From a virus: a DNA stretch of 42,481 nt. Positions within the stretch are counted from its first letter, which is position 1, and the number at the start of each line of letters is the position of its first letter. A model generated the notes under the pieces. That model saw only the letters and a list, made by a program, of their open reading frames with translations. It ran no database searches and had not been told where the DNA came from. Shown in pieces: positions 1 to 6,853 of the stretch. The DNA lies in IMG/VR virus record IMGVR_UViG_3300020200_002993, positions 1-42,481 of that record; one strand, written 5' to 3'. The position numbers and the translations under genes are program-made.

Positions 1-137
1 TTCTATATGTAAAAATGGAATCGAATACACAGGAACCGCATCATCCACTGAAACAATTTCTTCCATCGTTTCTTTGGGAAAAATCTCATCATCGTCAATT
101 TTCAAAATCCAGTCAGTAAAAGTATTTGCCCTCATCT
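1..137. repeat. Left copy of a diverged terminal direct repeat
   Basis: This segment aligns without gaps to 42345-42481, with 126 of 137 bases identical by eye. Only 4 mismatches fall in the first 123 bases; 7 cluster in the last 14. Both copies lie in the same frame of a GT2 gene. It is either an imperfect contig overlap from a circular or terminally redundant genome sampled as a strain mixture, or part of tandem paralogous genes. Confidence 0.85.
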
Positions 138-387
138 CATTTAACAATGAGGTAAGGGAAAAATCTTTAATGCTATTTGTCCATGTCTCTCCTTGGTGTT
201 GCACATCCTGTACTCGGTAGCGAAGCTTTGGAAACTCTGCGTGAAGTTTTTTTAGAATCTCAACCGTGCAATCAGTAGAACCAGTGTCAATCACATACAC
301 ATCTTCCGTATAAGGAAGCACGGCACGAAGCGCTTTTTCAATAAAATCGCTTCCATTCCATGTGAGCATGTTTACGCCAAGTTTCAT
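1..387 (-). CDS. Family 2 glycosyltransferase, N-terminal part (runs off the window)
   Basis: These 129 codons begin at an ATG (385-387) whose ATGA overlaps the stop of the upstream glycosyltransferase, so translation is probably coupled. The protein starts MKLGVNMLTWNGSDF. It has the GT-A nucleotide-binding signature IDTGSTDCT near residue 34 and a metal-binding DDDE in KIDDDEIF near residue 100. Known GT2 enzymes move a sugar from a nucleotide-sugar to an acceptor; donor and acceptor are not deducible. The reading frame is still open at base 1. Its last 45 codons closely match codons at the other window end, so the missing C-terminus may be the fragment at 42051-42481. Confidence 0.85.
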   Translation of the reverse strand, partial: MKLGVNMLTWNGSDFIEKALRAVLPYTEDVYVIDTGSTDCTVEILKKLHAEFPKLRYRVQDVQHQGETWTNSIKDFSLTSLLNEMRANTFTDWILKIDDDEIFPKETMEEIVSVDDAVPVYSIPFLHIE

Positions 388-1097
388 GAATTGATTCCTA
401 CGCGCGAGCCGTTGGTAAAAATCTTCTCAATGGGCACATCTTGTTTGTGATTATATCCTTGTTTGAAGCCAATGTCTTGTGCTAGTGGCGCGGTATCAGG
501 AGACGCCACTATATACCCTAAATCTTGAAAAGCATTGTTCCAATGAGAACCAGCAATCCGATGTCGCCTAAACCAACCGATTTCCTCAAAGTCCTTCCGA
601 CGTACCATAAACGAATTTGAGCCAGCACGCATGTTGAGAAACCAATTCTTACTCTTTGTCTCAATCTCTCCTTTCCAATACTGCGGCTGACGATGAATTC
701 TGTCTACTGATAATGGAGTCGCAAGATATTTTTTAAGCGGGTATTCAGTAAGTACTTCAAGACATGCTTCAACCCACCCTTGTTGGTACTCAATATCGTT
801 ATCAGAAATAACTAAGTTCTCTCCTGAAGAGAGAAGAATAGCTTGATTGCGCGCATGACCAAAGTGCATATTGCGCGCGTTGCGCAAATAAAACTCAATC
901 TTTTTGTCTTGCGCGAGCGAGAGCAAGTACATCGAATCGTCCCAATTCTCCCCATTGTCCACCACTAAAATCTCACAGGGAGCGCTTAAAGTCGTCGCAA
1001 TGAGCGACTGCATGCAACGCCGGAGCGTCTCACTTCGGAAGGCGTTTTGCGCCCAATGTGTGACAATTATCGAGATGCTTCCTTGAATGATTGGCAT
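384..1097 (-). CDS. Family 2 glycosyltransferase
   Basis: A 237-residue GT-A fold glycosyltransferase. The N-terminus ISIIVTHW is followed by CEILVVDNGEN (nucleotide-binding strand and loop) and by ISDNDIEY near residue 98, which takes the place of the metal-binding DXD. The region with AGSNSFMVRRKDF and GWFRRH fits the acceptor half of GT2 enzymes. The ATG at 1097 lies 31 bases inside the end of the AsnB-like gene, and its TGA overlaps the next start as ATGA, so it sits in a coupled glycan operon. The likely job is adding one sugar to a phage-borne glycan; the substrate is unknown. Confidence 0.85.
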   Translation of the reverse strand: MPIIQGSISIIVTHWAQNAFRSETLRRCMQSLIATTLSAPCEILVVDNGENWDDSMYLLSLAQDKKIEFYLRNARNMHFGHARNQAILLSSGENLVISDNDIEYQQGWVEACLEVLTEYPLKKYLATPLSVDRIHRQPQYWKGEIETKSKNWFLNMRAGSNSFMVRRKDFEEIGWFRRHRIAGSHWNNAFQDLGYIVASPDTAPLAQDIGFKQGYNHKQDVPIEKIFTNGSRVGINS

Positions 1098-2413
1098 ATT
1101 TTTTCTTGTGTTTCTACCCAGACCTTTTTGTCATACTTGTTCTCAACGCCGAGCCATTGATTAACCGAAGCGTAGAGACCGGCTTTCTCAAACTCTTGGT
1201 ACGCGGGAAACCGCTTCAGCAAAACCTTTCGCAAAATCTTCTTCGTGGTCAATCCGTCAATCTTTTCTTCAGGCGGAAGTGAAAACGCAAAATCAATAAT
1301 TCGCCCATCAAGAAACGGACATCGGTTCTCAATGCCCCACGCGCTCGCCATGCGATCTCCCATGCGCAAGAGTTCCTGCATGTTGCCGTAGAACTCTTTG
1401 ACACCCGCGTCATTCACATTTTGCGCCGGTTGGAACATTGTCTGATACGAAGGAAATCTCTTCTGCGCTTCTGCGTTGAAATGCGGTTGCACATAACGCA
1501 CATACCCACCGAACAACTCATCAGCGCCTTCTCCGGAAATCACTACCTTTACGGACTGGGATGCTTCGCGCGCCAAGCGCCATAGCGCATACGCCGAAAA
1601 ACTCTTCACGGGGTAATCAAGGTGCCAAACAATCTTGCGAAGATTTTTTTTGAAGTCCTCTTTATAAAGGGAAGAATCAACATACGAAAACAACTTACTA
1701 AAACGGTGAAAGGTAGCAAGCAAAGAAGAATCAATACCGCCAGAGTAATAGAGACCATACGGAACATCACTCCGCGTACGTAAACGAACCGAGTCTTCCA
1801 AAAGGAGTTCCAACTCTTGTTCGCGAGTAAGGTGCGAGCTAAATATGTAATTTCCAATTTTATGTTGCGCATGATTTTGAATTTCATTCTTTTTGAGATT
1901 AACAGTGAACGCAGAACCCGGTGGCATCTCTTCGCACTCCCAATTTAACGCCTTCGCTTCTGACGCAAAGTAAAACCCTTTTTTATCTTTTCGATAGTAG
2001 AGTGGCTTCTCTCCAGCAATGTCCCGCGCCAAAAAGAGTTTCTGCTCTTGTGGTTCGTACACACAGAAAGCATACATTCCGTTAAGATGTCGCAAACAGT
2101 ACTCTCGATGATGTTGCCACATCCGCAAGAGAACTTCCGTGTCAGAATTCGTCACAAAGACATACCCTATCTTCTTTAAGTTCTCGCGCAGTTCTATAAA
2201 GTTATAAATCTCTCCGTTGAAAGTGAGAATCGTCTTGTCATCCACTAATGGGAAAAGATTCTTAGAAGTAAGGTCAATCACGGCAAGGCGACCCATGCCG
2301 ATTGAATAACCGTCTCTCTCAACAACTTTCAAACCATCGGGACAGCGATGCCGCATGACCAGAAGCATACGTCTTACTTCCTCGCGGTTTGTTCCTCCGG
2401 CAATCGCGCACAT
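1067..2413 (-). CDS. AsnB-like glutamine-dependent amidotransferase (asparagine synthase family)
   Basis: A 448-residue two-domain enzyme. The ATG at 2413 was chosen because it places the catalytic cysteine at position 2 (MCAIAGG); an upstream TTG would bury it. The class II glutaminase domain shows FNGEIYNF at about 65-72 and SDTEVLL. The synthetase domain has the pyrophosphate loop YSGGIDSS and GEGADELFGGY. The family's usual RGPD reads RCPD here. It is about 100 residues shorter than typical asparagine synthetase B. Asparagine-synthase-like proteins in polysaccharide clusters are known to amidate sugar acids. Its place between glycosyltransferase and methyltransferase genes makes that role more likely than asparagine synthesis, but this is inference. 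Confidence 0.88.
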   Translation of the reverse strand: MCAIAGGTNREEVRRMLLVMRHRCPDGLKVVERDGYSIGMGRLAVIDLTSKNLFPLVDDKTILTFNGEIYNFIELRENLKKIGYVFVTNSDTEVLLRMWQHHREYCLRHLNGMYAFCVYEPQEQKLFLARDIAGEKPLYYRKDKKGFYFASEAKALNWECEEMPPGSAFTVNLKKNEIQNHAQHKIGNYIFSSHLTREQELELLLEDSVRLRTRSDVPYGLYYSGGIDSSLLATFHRFSKLFSYVDSSLYKEDFKKNLRKIVWHLDYPVKSFSAYALWRLAREASQSVKVVISGEGADELFGGYVRYVQPHFNAEAQKRFPSYQTMFQPAQNVNDAGVKEFYGNMQELLRMGDRMASAWGIENRCPFLDGRIIDFAFSLPPEEKIDGLTTKKILRKVLLKRFPAYQEFEKAGLYASVNQWLGVENKYDKKVWVETQEKICQSFKEASR

Positions 2414-2898
2414 TCTATTAGAAACCAATTACTGGTAAGATGTCTAAAAGATACAACAGATGTCTTAGACTTTGCAAGTCCCTCTGTCCACATATGTCCG
2501 TTAAATCCGTAAAGAAGCGTAGCCAAAATCCGTCCATTTTTTTTCAGAATACGTGATGCCTCCTTAATAAGGGGAAACCAGTCATCGTAATAATCAAGAA
2601 CTCCGAATAAGACAGCGGTATCAAATGTTTCTTTTGGAAGACCGGTACATGAAATATCAGCCACAATATATTTTCCGTTTGGGAAGTTTTTCTGTGCTTC
2701 TTTTATAGCTTGAGATGAAAAATCAATCCCCGTCAGGTCGATATTCTTGTCTTTATACAAGAGGCATGTTCCACAAGCAAGGTCTACCACTTTTCCTTTT
2801 ATAAAAGGTAAAACCGCCGACCACACATCAGCGTGGTGGCGGTTATACCGACCATAAGGTCTTGACCATACTCCGTTCCAATAAGCAGCCCCATACAT
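2374..2898 (-). CDS. SAM-dependent methyltransferase (type 11 class I fold)
   Basis: A 174-residue class I methyltransferase. Motif I is VVDLACGTCLL near residue 38; an acidic strand end lies in LTGIDFSSQAI, followed by DTAVLFGVLDYYDD and SRILKKNGRILATLLYG. The ATG is one base after the stop of the Ser/Thr-rich mini-gene, and the gene overlaps the AsnB start by 40 bases, so all three are probably co-translated. The location at the head of the glycan cluster suggests methylation of a sugar or glycan terminus. The substrate is unknown. Confidence 0.85.
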   Translation of the reverse strand: MYGAAYWNGVWSRPYGRYNRHHADVWSAVLPFIKGKVVDLACGTCLLYKDKNIDLTGIDFSSQAIKEAQKNFPNGKYIVADISCTGLPKETFDTAVLFGVLDYYDDWFPLIKEASRILKKNGRILATLLYGFNGHMWTEGLAKSKTSVVSFRHLTSNWFLIECARLPEEQTARK

Positions 2899-2899
2899 A

Positions 2900-3049
2900 C
2901 TATGGCATTGTTGTCGTTGAAGATGTGGAAGTTGAAGATGAAGTTGAAGTAGATGTTGAGGTGCTTGTGCTCGTTGTGGACGACGATGTGCTAGAAGAGG
3001 TCGTCGTCCACGTCAAACTGACATCAATAACTGTATCAAATTCAGCCAT
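2900..3049 (-). CDS. 49-residue Ser/Thr-repeat mini-protein
   Basis: The ORF starts at the ATG at 3049, 12 bases after the stop of the upstream virion gene, and ends one base before the methyltransferase ATG. The protein begins MAEFDTVIDVSLTWTTT; nearly everything after that is alternating Ser and Thr, ending in TTTMP. The tail closely resembles the end of the Ser/Thr tract in the 417-residue protein at 37325-38578, which ends in TTTAP. It may be a remnant or small relative of that protein and an O-glycosylation acceptor. Its tight fit between two genes is the main evidence that it is translated. Confidence 0.55.
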   Translation of the reverse strand: MAEFDTVIDVSLTWTTTSSSTSSSTTSTSTSTSTSTSSSTSTSSTTTMP

Positions 3050-3061
3050 GTTGTTGGACGA

Positions 3062-3430
3062 TTAGGCAAATTCAGTGACAACACATGCCACTGAACTGTC
3101 TGTTACGCCTGCTTTAGCTTGCATTCGACCAAAAATAGTCACATTGTCGCCCACAGGTTCCACCCATATCGCGCCTCCTGTGTAAACCGTTGCGTTTTTA
3201 AGGGAGTTCGCATTTGCCGTCGGTGTTGTAAAAGAGCCGTCGGTGTTGTCAGCGTTCGCGTATGAGACAGCAACTGCTTGCCCGCGCTTACCCTTGATTT
3301 GGATACGCACATGGCGTCGGCTCTCCATAGGAGAAGAACCGACTTGCAGGGCTGTCCATCTACCCGTCGTGACAATCACTCGCGCTTGTTCTACATGGCG
3401 CGCAATGGAGTCCGCATAGAATCCTGCCAT
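3062..3430 (-). CDS. Predicted virion structural protein, 122 residues
   Basis: A beta-rich protein beginning MAGFYADSIARHVEQARVIV, with stretches such as VRIQIKGKRGQAVAVSYAN and VYTGGAIWVEPVGDNVTIFG. I do not recognise a named family. It lies between the capsid-region genes and the glycan cluster, downstream of a large hairpin at 3459-3535, so a minor capsid, spike or fibre-base role is likely. No clear Shine-Dalgarno sequence precedes the ATG. Confidence 0.7.
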   Translation of the reverse strand: MAGFYADSIARHVEQARVIVTTGRWTALQVGSSPMESRRHVRIQIKGKRGQAVAVSYANADNTDGSFTTPTANANSLKNATVYTGGAIWVEPVGDNVTIFGRMQAKAGVTDSSVACVVTEFA

Positions 3431-3458
3431 TTGAGGTGGGCGCCGTAGCGCAATTACA

Positions 3459-3535
3459 GGTTATGCCGAGCGGCGGGGGCGCCAACTTCGGAGGAAGGAA
3501 ACTCCACGCTGGCGCACCCAACGCCGGGCATAACC
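3459..3535 (-). other. 77-base imperfect inverted repeat (large intergenic hairpin)
   Basis: The 28-base arms 3459-3486 and 3508-3535 are inverted repeats matching at 22 of 28 positions, including a perfect 9-base outer stem (GGTTATGCC/GGCATAACC) and an inner GCGCCA/TGGCGC. The 21-base loop holds GGAG and CTCC, which can pair. A competing short hairpin, GCCGGG-CATAA-CCCGGC at 3523-3539, uses the same bases as the outer stem, so the structures exclude each other. It lies in the 114-base gap between two virion genes. It could be an RNA processing or attenuation site, or a small mobile hairpin. Confidence 0.7.
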
Positions 3536-3544
3536 CGGCTTTCC

Positions 3545-3964
3545 TTACTTTTCCACAGGAGAAGACCCCGCCTTTTGCTTTTTCGCAACGTACTCGTCAT
3601 ATTCGCTGATATTGCCTATAAATCCCTTGAAGGGATATGCGTTTATGACTTGTTCAACATGCGTTTTATCGCCGAGAATGTCATAAAGCACTATACGCCT
3701 TCGCGGGTTGTCATAGACTATCATCTGCGCAACTTTCGGGTCGAACGGCATGCGTTCGCCCTTCGCGCTGTCGCGTTTCTTTTTGTAAGCAACTATCTCT
3801 TCTCCAAGAATCTTGTCGGAGAGATGTTTTGCCATATGAATCGCTAAGTGCTGGGCAAATTCTTTGGACGCACCCGCCGAAAGCTGATACGGTTCGCCGT
3901 TGTAACGCACAAGGAAGTTTTCTTCCGTTGGATTAGTAACAGAAATGTTATCAAGCTCTGCCAT
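3545..3964 (-). CDS. Predicted virion-associated protein, 139 residues
   Basis: The protein begins MAELDNISVTNPTEENFLV and contains a small beta segment (RYNGEPYQLSAG), then a charged helical region (EFAQHLAIHMAKHLSDKIL) and a Lys-rich C-terminus. It lies directly after the predicted capsid accessory gene in the capsid module. I cannot place it in a named family. A role in head completion or in capsid accessory assembly is suggested only by position. Confidence 0.72.
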   Translation of the reverse strand: MAELDNISVTNPTEENFLVRYNGEPYQLSAGASKEFAQHLAIHMAKHLSDKILGEEIVAYKKKRDSAKGERMPFDPKVAQMIVYDNPRRRIVLYDILGDKTHVEQVINAYPFKGFIGNISEYDEYVAKKQKAGSSPVEK

Positions 3965-4025
3965 GGTAATAGAAAGCCAAGAGTATCGCTCCGGGCTTGA
4001 TTAAGCTGTTAAAACTTTCAAAGAA

Positions 4026-4054
4026 CTAGGAAATCCTAGTCGTAGGAATTCCTA
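4026..4054. other. Two tandem short palindromes
   Basis: CTAGGA-AA-TCCTAG (4026-4039) is followed after three bases by the perfect 12-base palindrome TAGGAATTCCTA (4043-4054). The second overlaps the stop codon of the 244-residue gene. Transcribed leftwards these give two adjacent short hairpins with no U-run, so they may be an mRNA 3'-end stabiliser or processing signal, not a classical terminator. Dyad protein-binding sites are the alternative. Confidence 0.55.
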
Positions 4055-4786
4055 AGAGAGACATAGGAAGACGCTGCCGTATTCCGTTGTTGCAACGCCA
4101 GTGATGGCAAAGCCAACCGGAATCTGCGCTTCTGTTGAAGCGTTAGCTGCGTTTTCAACCGCGCCGGCAGTGCCGTTTGAAGCAACCACAAGGTTGCCTA
4201 CGGTCAAAGCGCCCTGCGCCAAGACCGTCGAGGAACCGCCAACTTGAATCCATCCGTATTGAGTCGCCGTGATTGCAGTTATCGCAACACCAACAGTCGT
4301 ACCCGTCGGAGTTGTCGGATTTTGAATCACGCTGTCAAACGGATTTCGTACCAAGTCCACGCGCGACGTACCCGTGTTCGTCGCAACGCGAATACTCTCT
4401 TCGAGAGTAAGCGTCAAGGTCGCCGAAGCGCTTGCCGCCGGGTGGCTCTTGATTTCATAACGATACCCCACGCCTGCGCCGGTGGTAATCGTCACATAGC
4501 CGCCCGCATACTGGTTCGCTGTTGCTGCCGTCGCTCCCAGTGTTACGCCGATAGAGGTATCACCCACTATCGTTGCCGCCGTCGGCGTAAGATTCTGGTG
4601 GTTCGTCACTTCAGCCGGTGATTGTATAAGCTCACCAATCCCTAGAGCTGAAGCTCCCGCACGCACATAACGGAAACGCCGACCGTCGGGAGTAATCGCA
4701 AGCTCACCCAACGCATGAGATGGGTTCGCCTCATCTGCCGTAAATGCGGAAGCAAATCCGGCAGGAGAAGAAGTGAATTTAGCCAT
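4052..4786 (-). CDS. Predicted capsid decoration or accessory protein, 244 residues
   Basis: This Ala/Thr/Gly-rich, beta-predicted protein has almost no long charged helices (for example ITTGAGVGYRYEIKSH and VGNLVVASNGTAGAV). It is encoded immediately after the capsid gene, where decoration or cement proteins commonly sit in tailed phages. The ATG at 4786 has a good upstream AAAGGAT. No specific family is recognised, so decoration is an inference from position and composition. High abundance in the virion would be expected if the call is right. Confidence 0.7.
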   Translation of the reverse strand: MAKFTSSPAGFASAFTADEANPSHALGELAITPDGRRFRYVRAGASALGIGELIQSPAEVTNHQNLTPTAATIVGDTSIGVTLGATAATANQYAGGYVTITTGAGVGYRYEIKSHPAASASATLTLTLEESIRVATNTGTSRVDLVRNPFDSVIQNPTTPTGTTVGVAITAITATQYGWIQVGGSSTVLAQGALTVGNLVVASNGTAGAVENAANASTEAQIPVGFAITGVATTEYGSVFLCLS

Positions 4787-4803
4787 ACAAATTATCCTTT
4801 AGG

Positions 4804-5817
4804 TTAGCTGGTAATTCCCGTTCGGCGGGAGTGTTTGCGCGGCTGTGTTCCGACCAACTGCCCGTACCACAGGAGTTGTGACACAATCACATCCTGATTG
4901 GTGGGTTGTTTCCAGCCGTTCCACGAGAATCCTTCCCGTTTTGACTTCACAAAGAAGTCGGACGGTTCCATCTCGAAGAGGTTCAAATAATTCTCATTGA
5001 GCATGTACAGGTTGTTCGCAGTGCACTTGTCATCCGTGATAATCGGCATGCCACGGAACATCAAACCTGTAAAGCCCGCATTAGCATTGACGCCGGCATT
5101 TTCAATGCCTGCTGCCGTCAAAGTAAAGCGCTGTGAATTCTGCACAATAGTGTAGCGGGAATTCGCCACCAACAGCCCTTCATAAATCGTGAATACCGCT
5201 GGTGTGGTGAGACCGAGCGTCGGCTGGTCGCTGCCAACCTGCGCCGCGTCAAAGTCGGCGGCAAGGTCATCGAGACCGAGCGCGCCCGATTGAGCGGTTA
5301 GCGTTGAGCGAAGCCGAGTATATGTGTTGCGGGAAAGTCCTTGATAAGTAACCACGTTTGTTGCATCGTCCACATGGGCGACCAAGCCCGTGATTGCCTT
5401 GTTTGAATTTCCCGTCCCATCTCCGTACAAGTCCGTGCCCATTGTATCCGCAAGGGCGCGAGACACCGATTCGAATTCGGCAGACATGAGATTGACTATG
5501 CCTTCTTCGCCGCGGTTTGCCGCTGCTTGAATACCGGTGATGGTGAGGTTCGCGTAGTACTGCGCCGGACTGATGACAAAGTTCTGCCGTACATCTTCCT
5601 GCGTGGTGCCGAACGTATCCGCTCCGCTGTATGAGCCGAGCTGGGTGCGTCCTGCAACTTCAGTAGGGATGTTCAGCCGATATCCTGTACTCCAGACCTT
5701 GCGCTTCCCGCGAAGACGCATAAAAAGAGCGTTGCCCGTGTAGAAGTTTTCTACTACTTGGGGAAGCATCTTTTCCTGCGTAATTGAGGTAACTATGTTA
5801 CCCAAAGGAATCGCCAT
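4804..5817 (-). CDS. Major capsid protein
   Basis: A 337-residue protein placed portal - small protein - scaffold - this gene, the usual order for a major capsid protein. It begins MAIPLGNIVTSITQEKMLPQ and has ATQ/ALADTMGTDLYGDG-type helix-loop segments and a late VVSQLLW-like strand near the C-terminus (DVIVSQLLWYGQL), as in HK97-fold capsids that lack a protease domain. The ATG is preceded by AGAAGGA. It should be the most abundant virion protein and assemble with the scaffold encoded just upstream. The fold assignment is by context and overall pattern. Confidence 0.85.
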   Translation of the reverse strand: MAIPLGNIVTSITQEKMLPQVVENFYTGNALFMRLRGKRKVWSTGYRLNIPTEVAGRTQLGSYSGADTFGTTQEDVRQNFVISPAQYYANLTITGIQAAANRGEEGIVNLMSAEFESVSRALADTMGTDLYGDGTGNSNKAITGLVAHVDDATNVVTYQGLSRNTYTRLRSTLTAQSGALGLDDLAADFDAAQVGSDQPTLGLTTPAVFTIYEGLLVANSRYTIVQNSQRFTLTAAGIENAGVNANAGFTGLMFRGMPIITDDKCTANNLYMLNENYLNLFEMEPSDFFVKSKREGFSWNGWKQPTNQDVIVSQLLWYGQLVGTQPRKHSRRTGITS

Positions 5818-5843
5818 TTAATAATCCTTCTGCTAAATAACTA

Positions 5844-6536
5844 TTAAGACCGCTTTGACTTACGGAGCATTTCCAGAGATTCTCTGGCAACGTCCGTCCA
5901 CGTTTTCGGCTTTTTATTCTTTTCGTCTTTTTCCTCTGTTTCAACCGTTTCGCCGCCCCGTTTTGGTTGCGGAAGTCGTGGCTTTGACTTACCGCCCTTC
6001 TGCGTATCCTTAAAAATCTTATACGCGGTTCCGGGTTCCACCTCGTATTTTTCGCAGATTTTGAGGAGTTCTTCTTCAGAAACATCGTCGTGCTCTTCTA
6101 ACACGAAAGCAAGTGAATCTTCGAATTCGTCAGTAGCTTTCTCCAGTTTCGCTTCTTCCGTCGCTTTTACTTCCGCCATTGCTTCTCTCGCAAGTTGCTT
6201 CACGAGGTCGCGCGCCGATTTCTCTTTCCGTGCTTCGGGAGAATCTTCTCCCTTATCGGATTGTTTAAGAGCTGTCGTCGCATCGTCGAGCTTTTTCAAA
6301 GCATCCTTTAATTTTCCCTCCAGTTTGGATGCTTTTTCGCGCCAATGTTTCTTCTGATTGAGGAGCGTCGTTTTTTCCTTGTCCGCCGACTCCTCGTATT
6401 CCTCTTTTTCGTCCCCTTCTGGGAACATTTTATCTTCCTTAAATAGCGGGTCGTCCGCTTCTTCGTTTTCAGCGATGTCGCTCGCTTCGGTTTCGTCGCC
6501 CGTCTTTTCAACGGGAGCGTTTTTTTCTTCTGCCAT
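5844..6536 (-). CDS. Capsid scaffolding protein
   Basis: A 230-residue, highly charged, helical protein. It has an acidic N-terminus (MAEEKNAPVEKTGDE), a central coiled-coil region (HWREKASKLEGKLKDALKKL) and a basic C-terminus (SLEMLRKSKRS). That charge pattern, and its position between portal and capsid genes, is typical of phage scaffolding proteins, whose basic tail contacts the capsid. The ATG at 6536 was preferred to an upstream in-frame ATG because the extension is Asn/Lys-rich and unlike a start of this family. It is expected inside proheads and absent from mature virions. Confidence 0.85.
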   Translation of the reverse strand: MAEEKNAPVEKTGDETEASDIAENEEADDPLFKEDKMFPEGDEKEEYEESADKEKTTLLNQKKHWREKASKLEGKLKDALKKLDDATTALKQSDKGEDSPEARKEKSARDLVKQLAREAMAEVKATEEAKLEKATDEFEDSLAFVLEEHDDVSEEELLKICEKYEVEPGTAYKIFKDTQKGGKSKPRLPQPKRGGETVETEEKDEKNKKPKTWTDVARESLEMLRKSKRS

Positions 6537-6604
6537 AAAATTTCTTTTTAACGTCTTTAGTGACAAGTTATTATTATAATAACACAACTTCTATTATTCA
6601 CCAA

Positions 6605-6853
6605 CTACTTACCGCGTCGCGCTTTAGAGAGTGCAATAGCTATCTTCTGCTTGCGAGCGCGCACAGCGCCAAACTTTTGCCGCGTCTTGCTGACAATGGA
6701 TGGTTCGTTCTCCGACACTTCATGGAAAGCGCGTTCTGTCGCTTCCTTAGGCGGCATGCCTTTTGGCGACATATTCTTGCCCGTTTTTCCCATCATCTTG
6801 CGAGCCATCTTCTTCATGCGCTCGCGCGAGGTATATCCTACGAATTCAGGCAT
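6605..6853 (-). CDS. Small basic protein (DUF6496-like)
   Basis: An 82-residue, strongly basic protein whose ATG overlaps the portal stop as TAATG. The C-terminal stretch KQKIAIALSKARRG resembles the KQAIAIALSEA motif of the small DUF6496-type proteins often seen near structural genes of phages and in bacteria. Function is unknown. The positive charge suggests nucleic-acid or acidic-protein contact during head assembly. Confidence 0.7.
   Translation of the reverse strand: MPEFVGYTSRERMKKMARKMMGKTGKNMSPKGMPPKEATERAFHEVSENEPSIVSKTRQKFGAVRARKQKIAIALSKARRGK

Noticed and set aside
1-137. Exact terminal redundancy or a long terminal repeat
   Set aside because: The ends differ at 11 of 137 positions with amino-acid changes, so they are not an exact repeat of one molecule.
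2862-3065. Plus-strand acidic open frame of 67 residues
   Set aside because: Same effect: antisense of the 49-residue Ser/Thr mini-gene.
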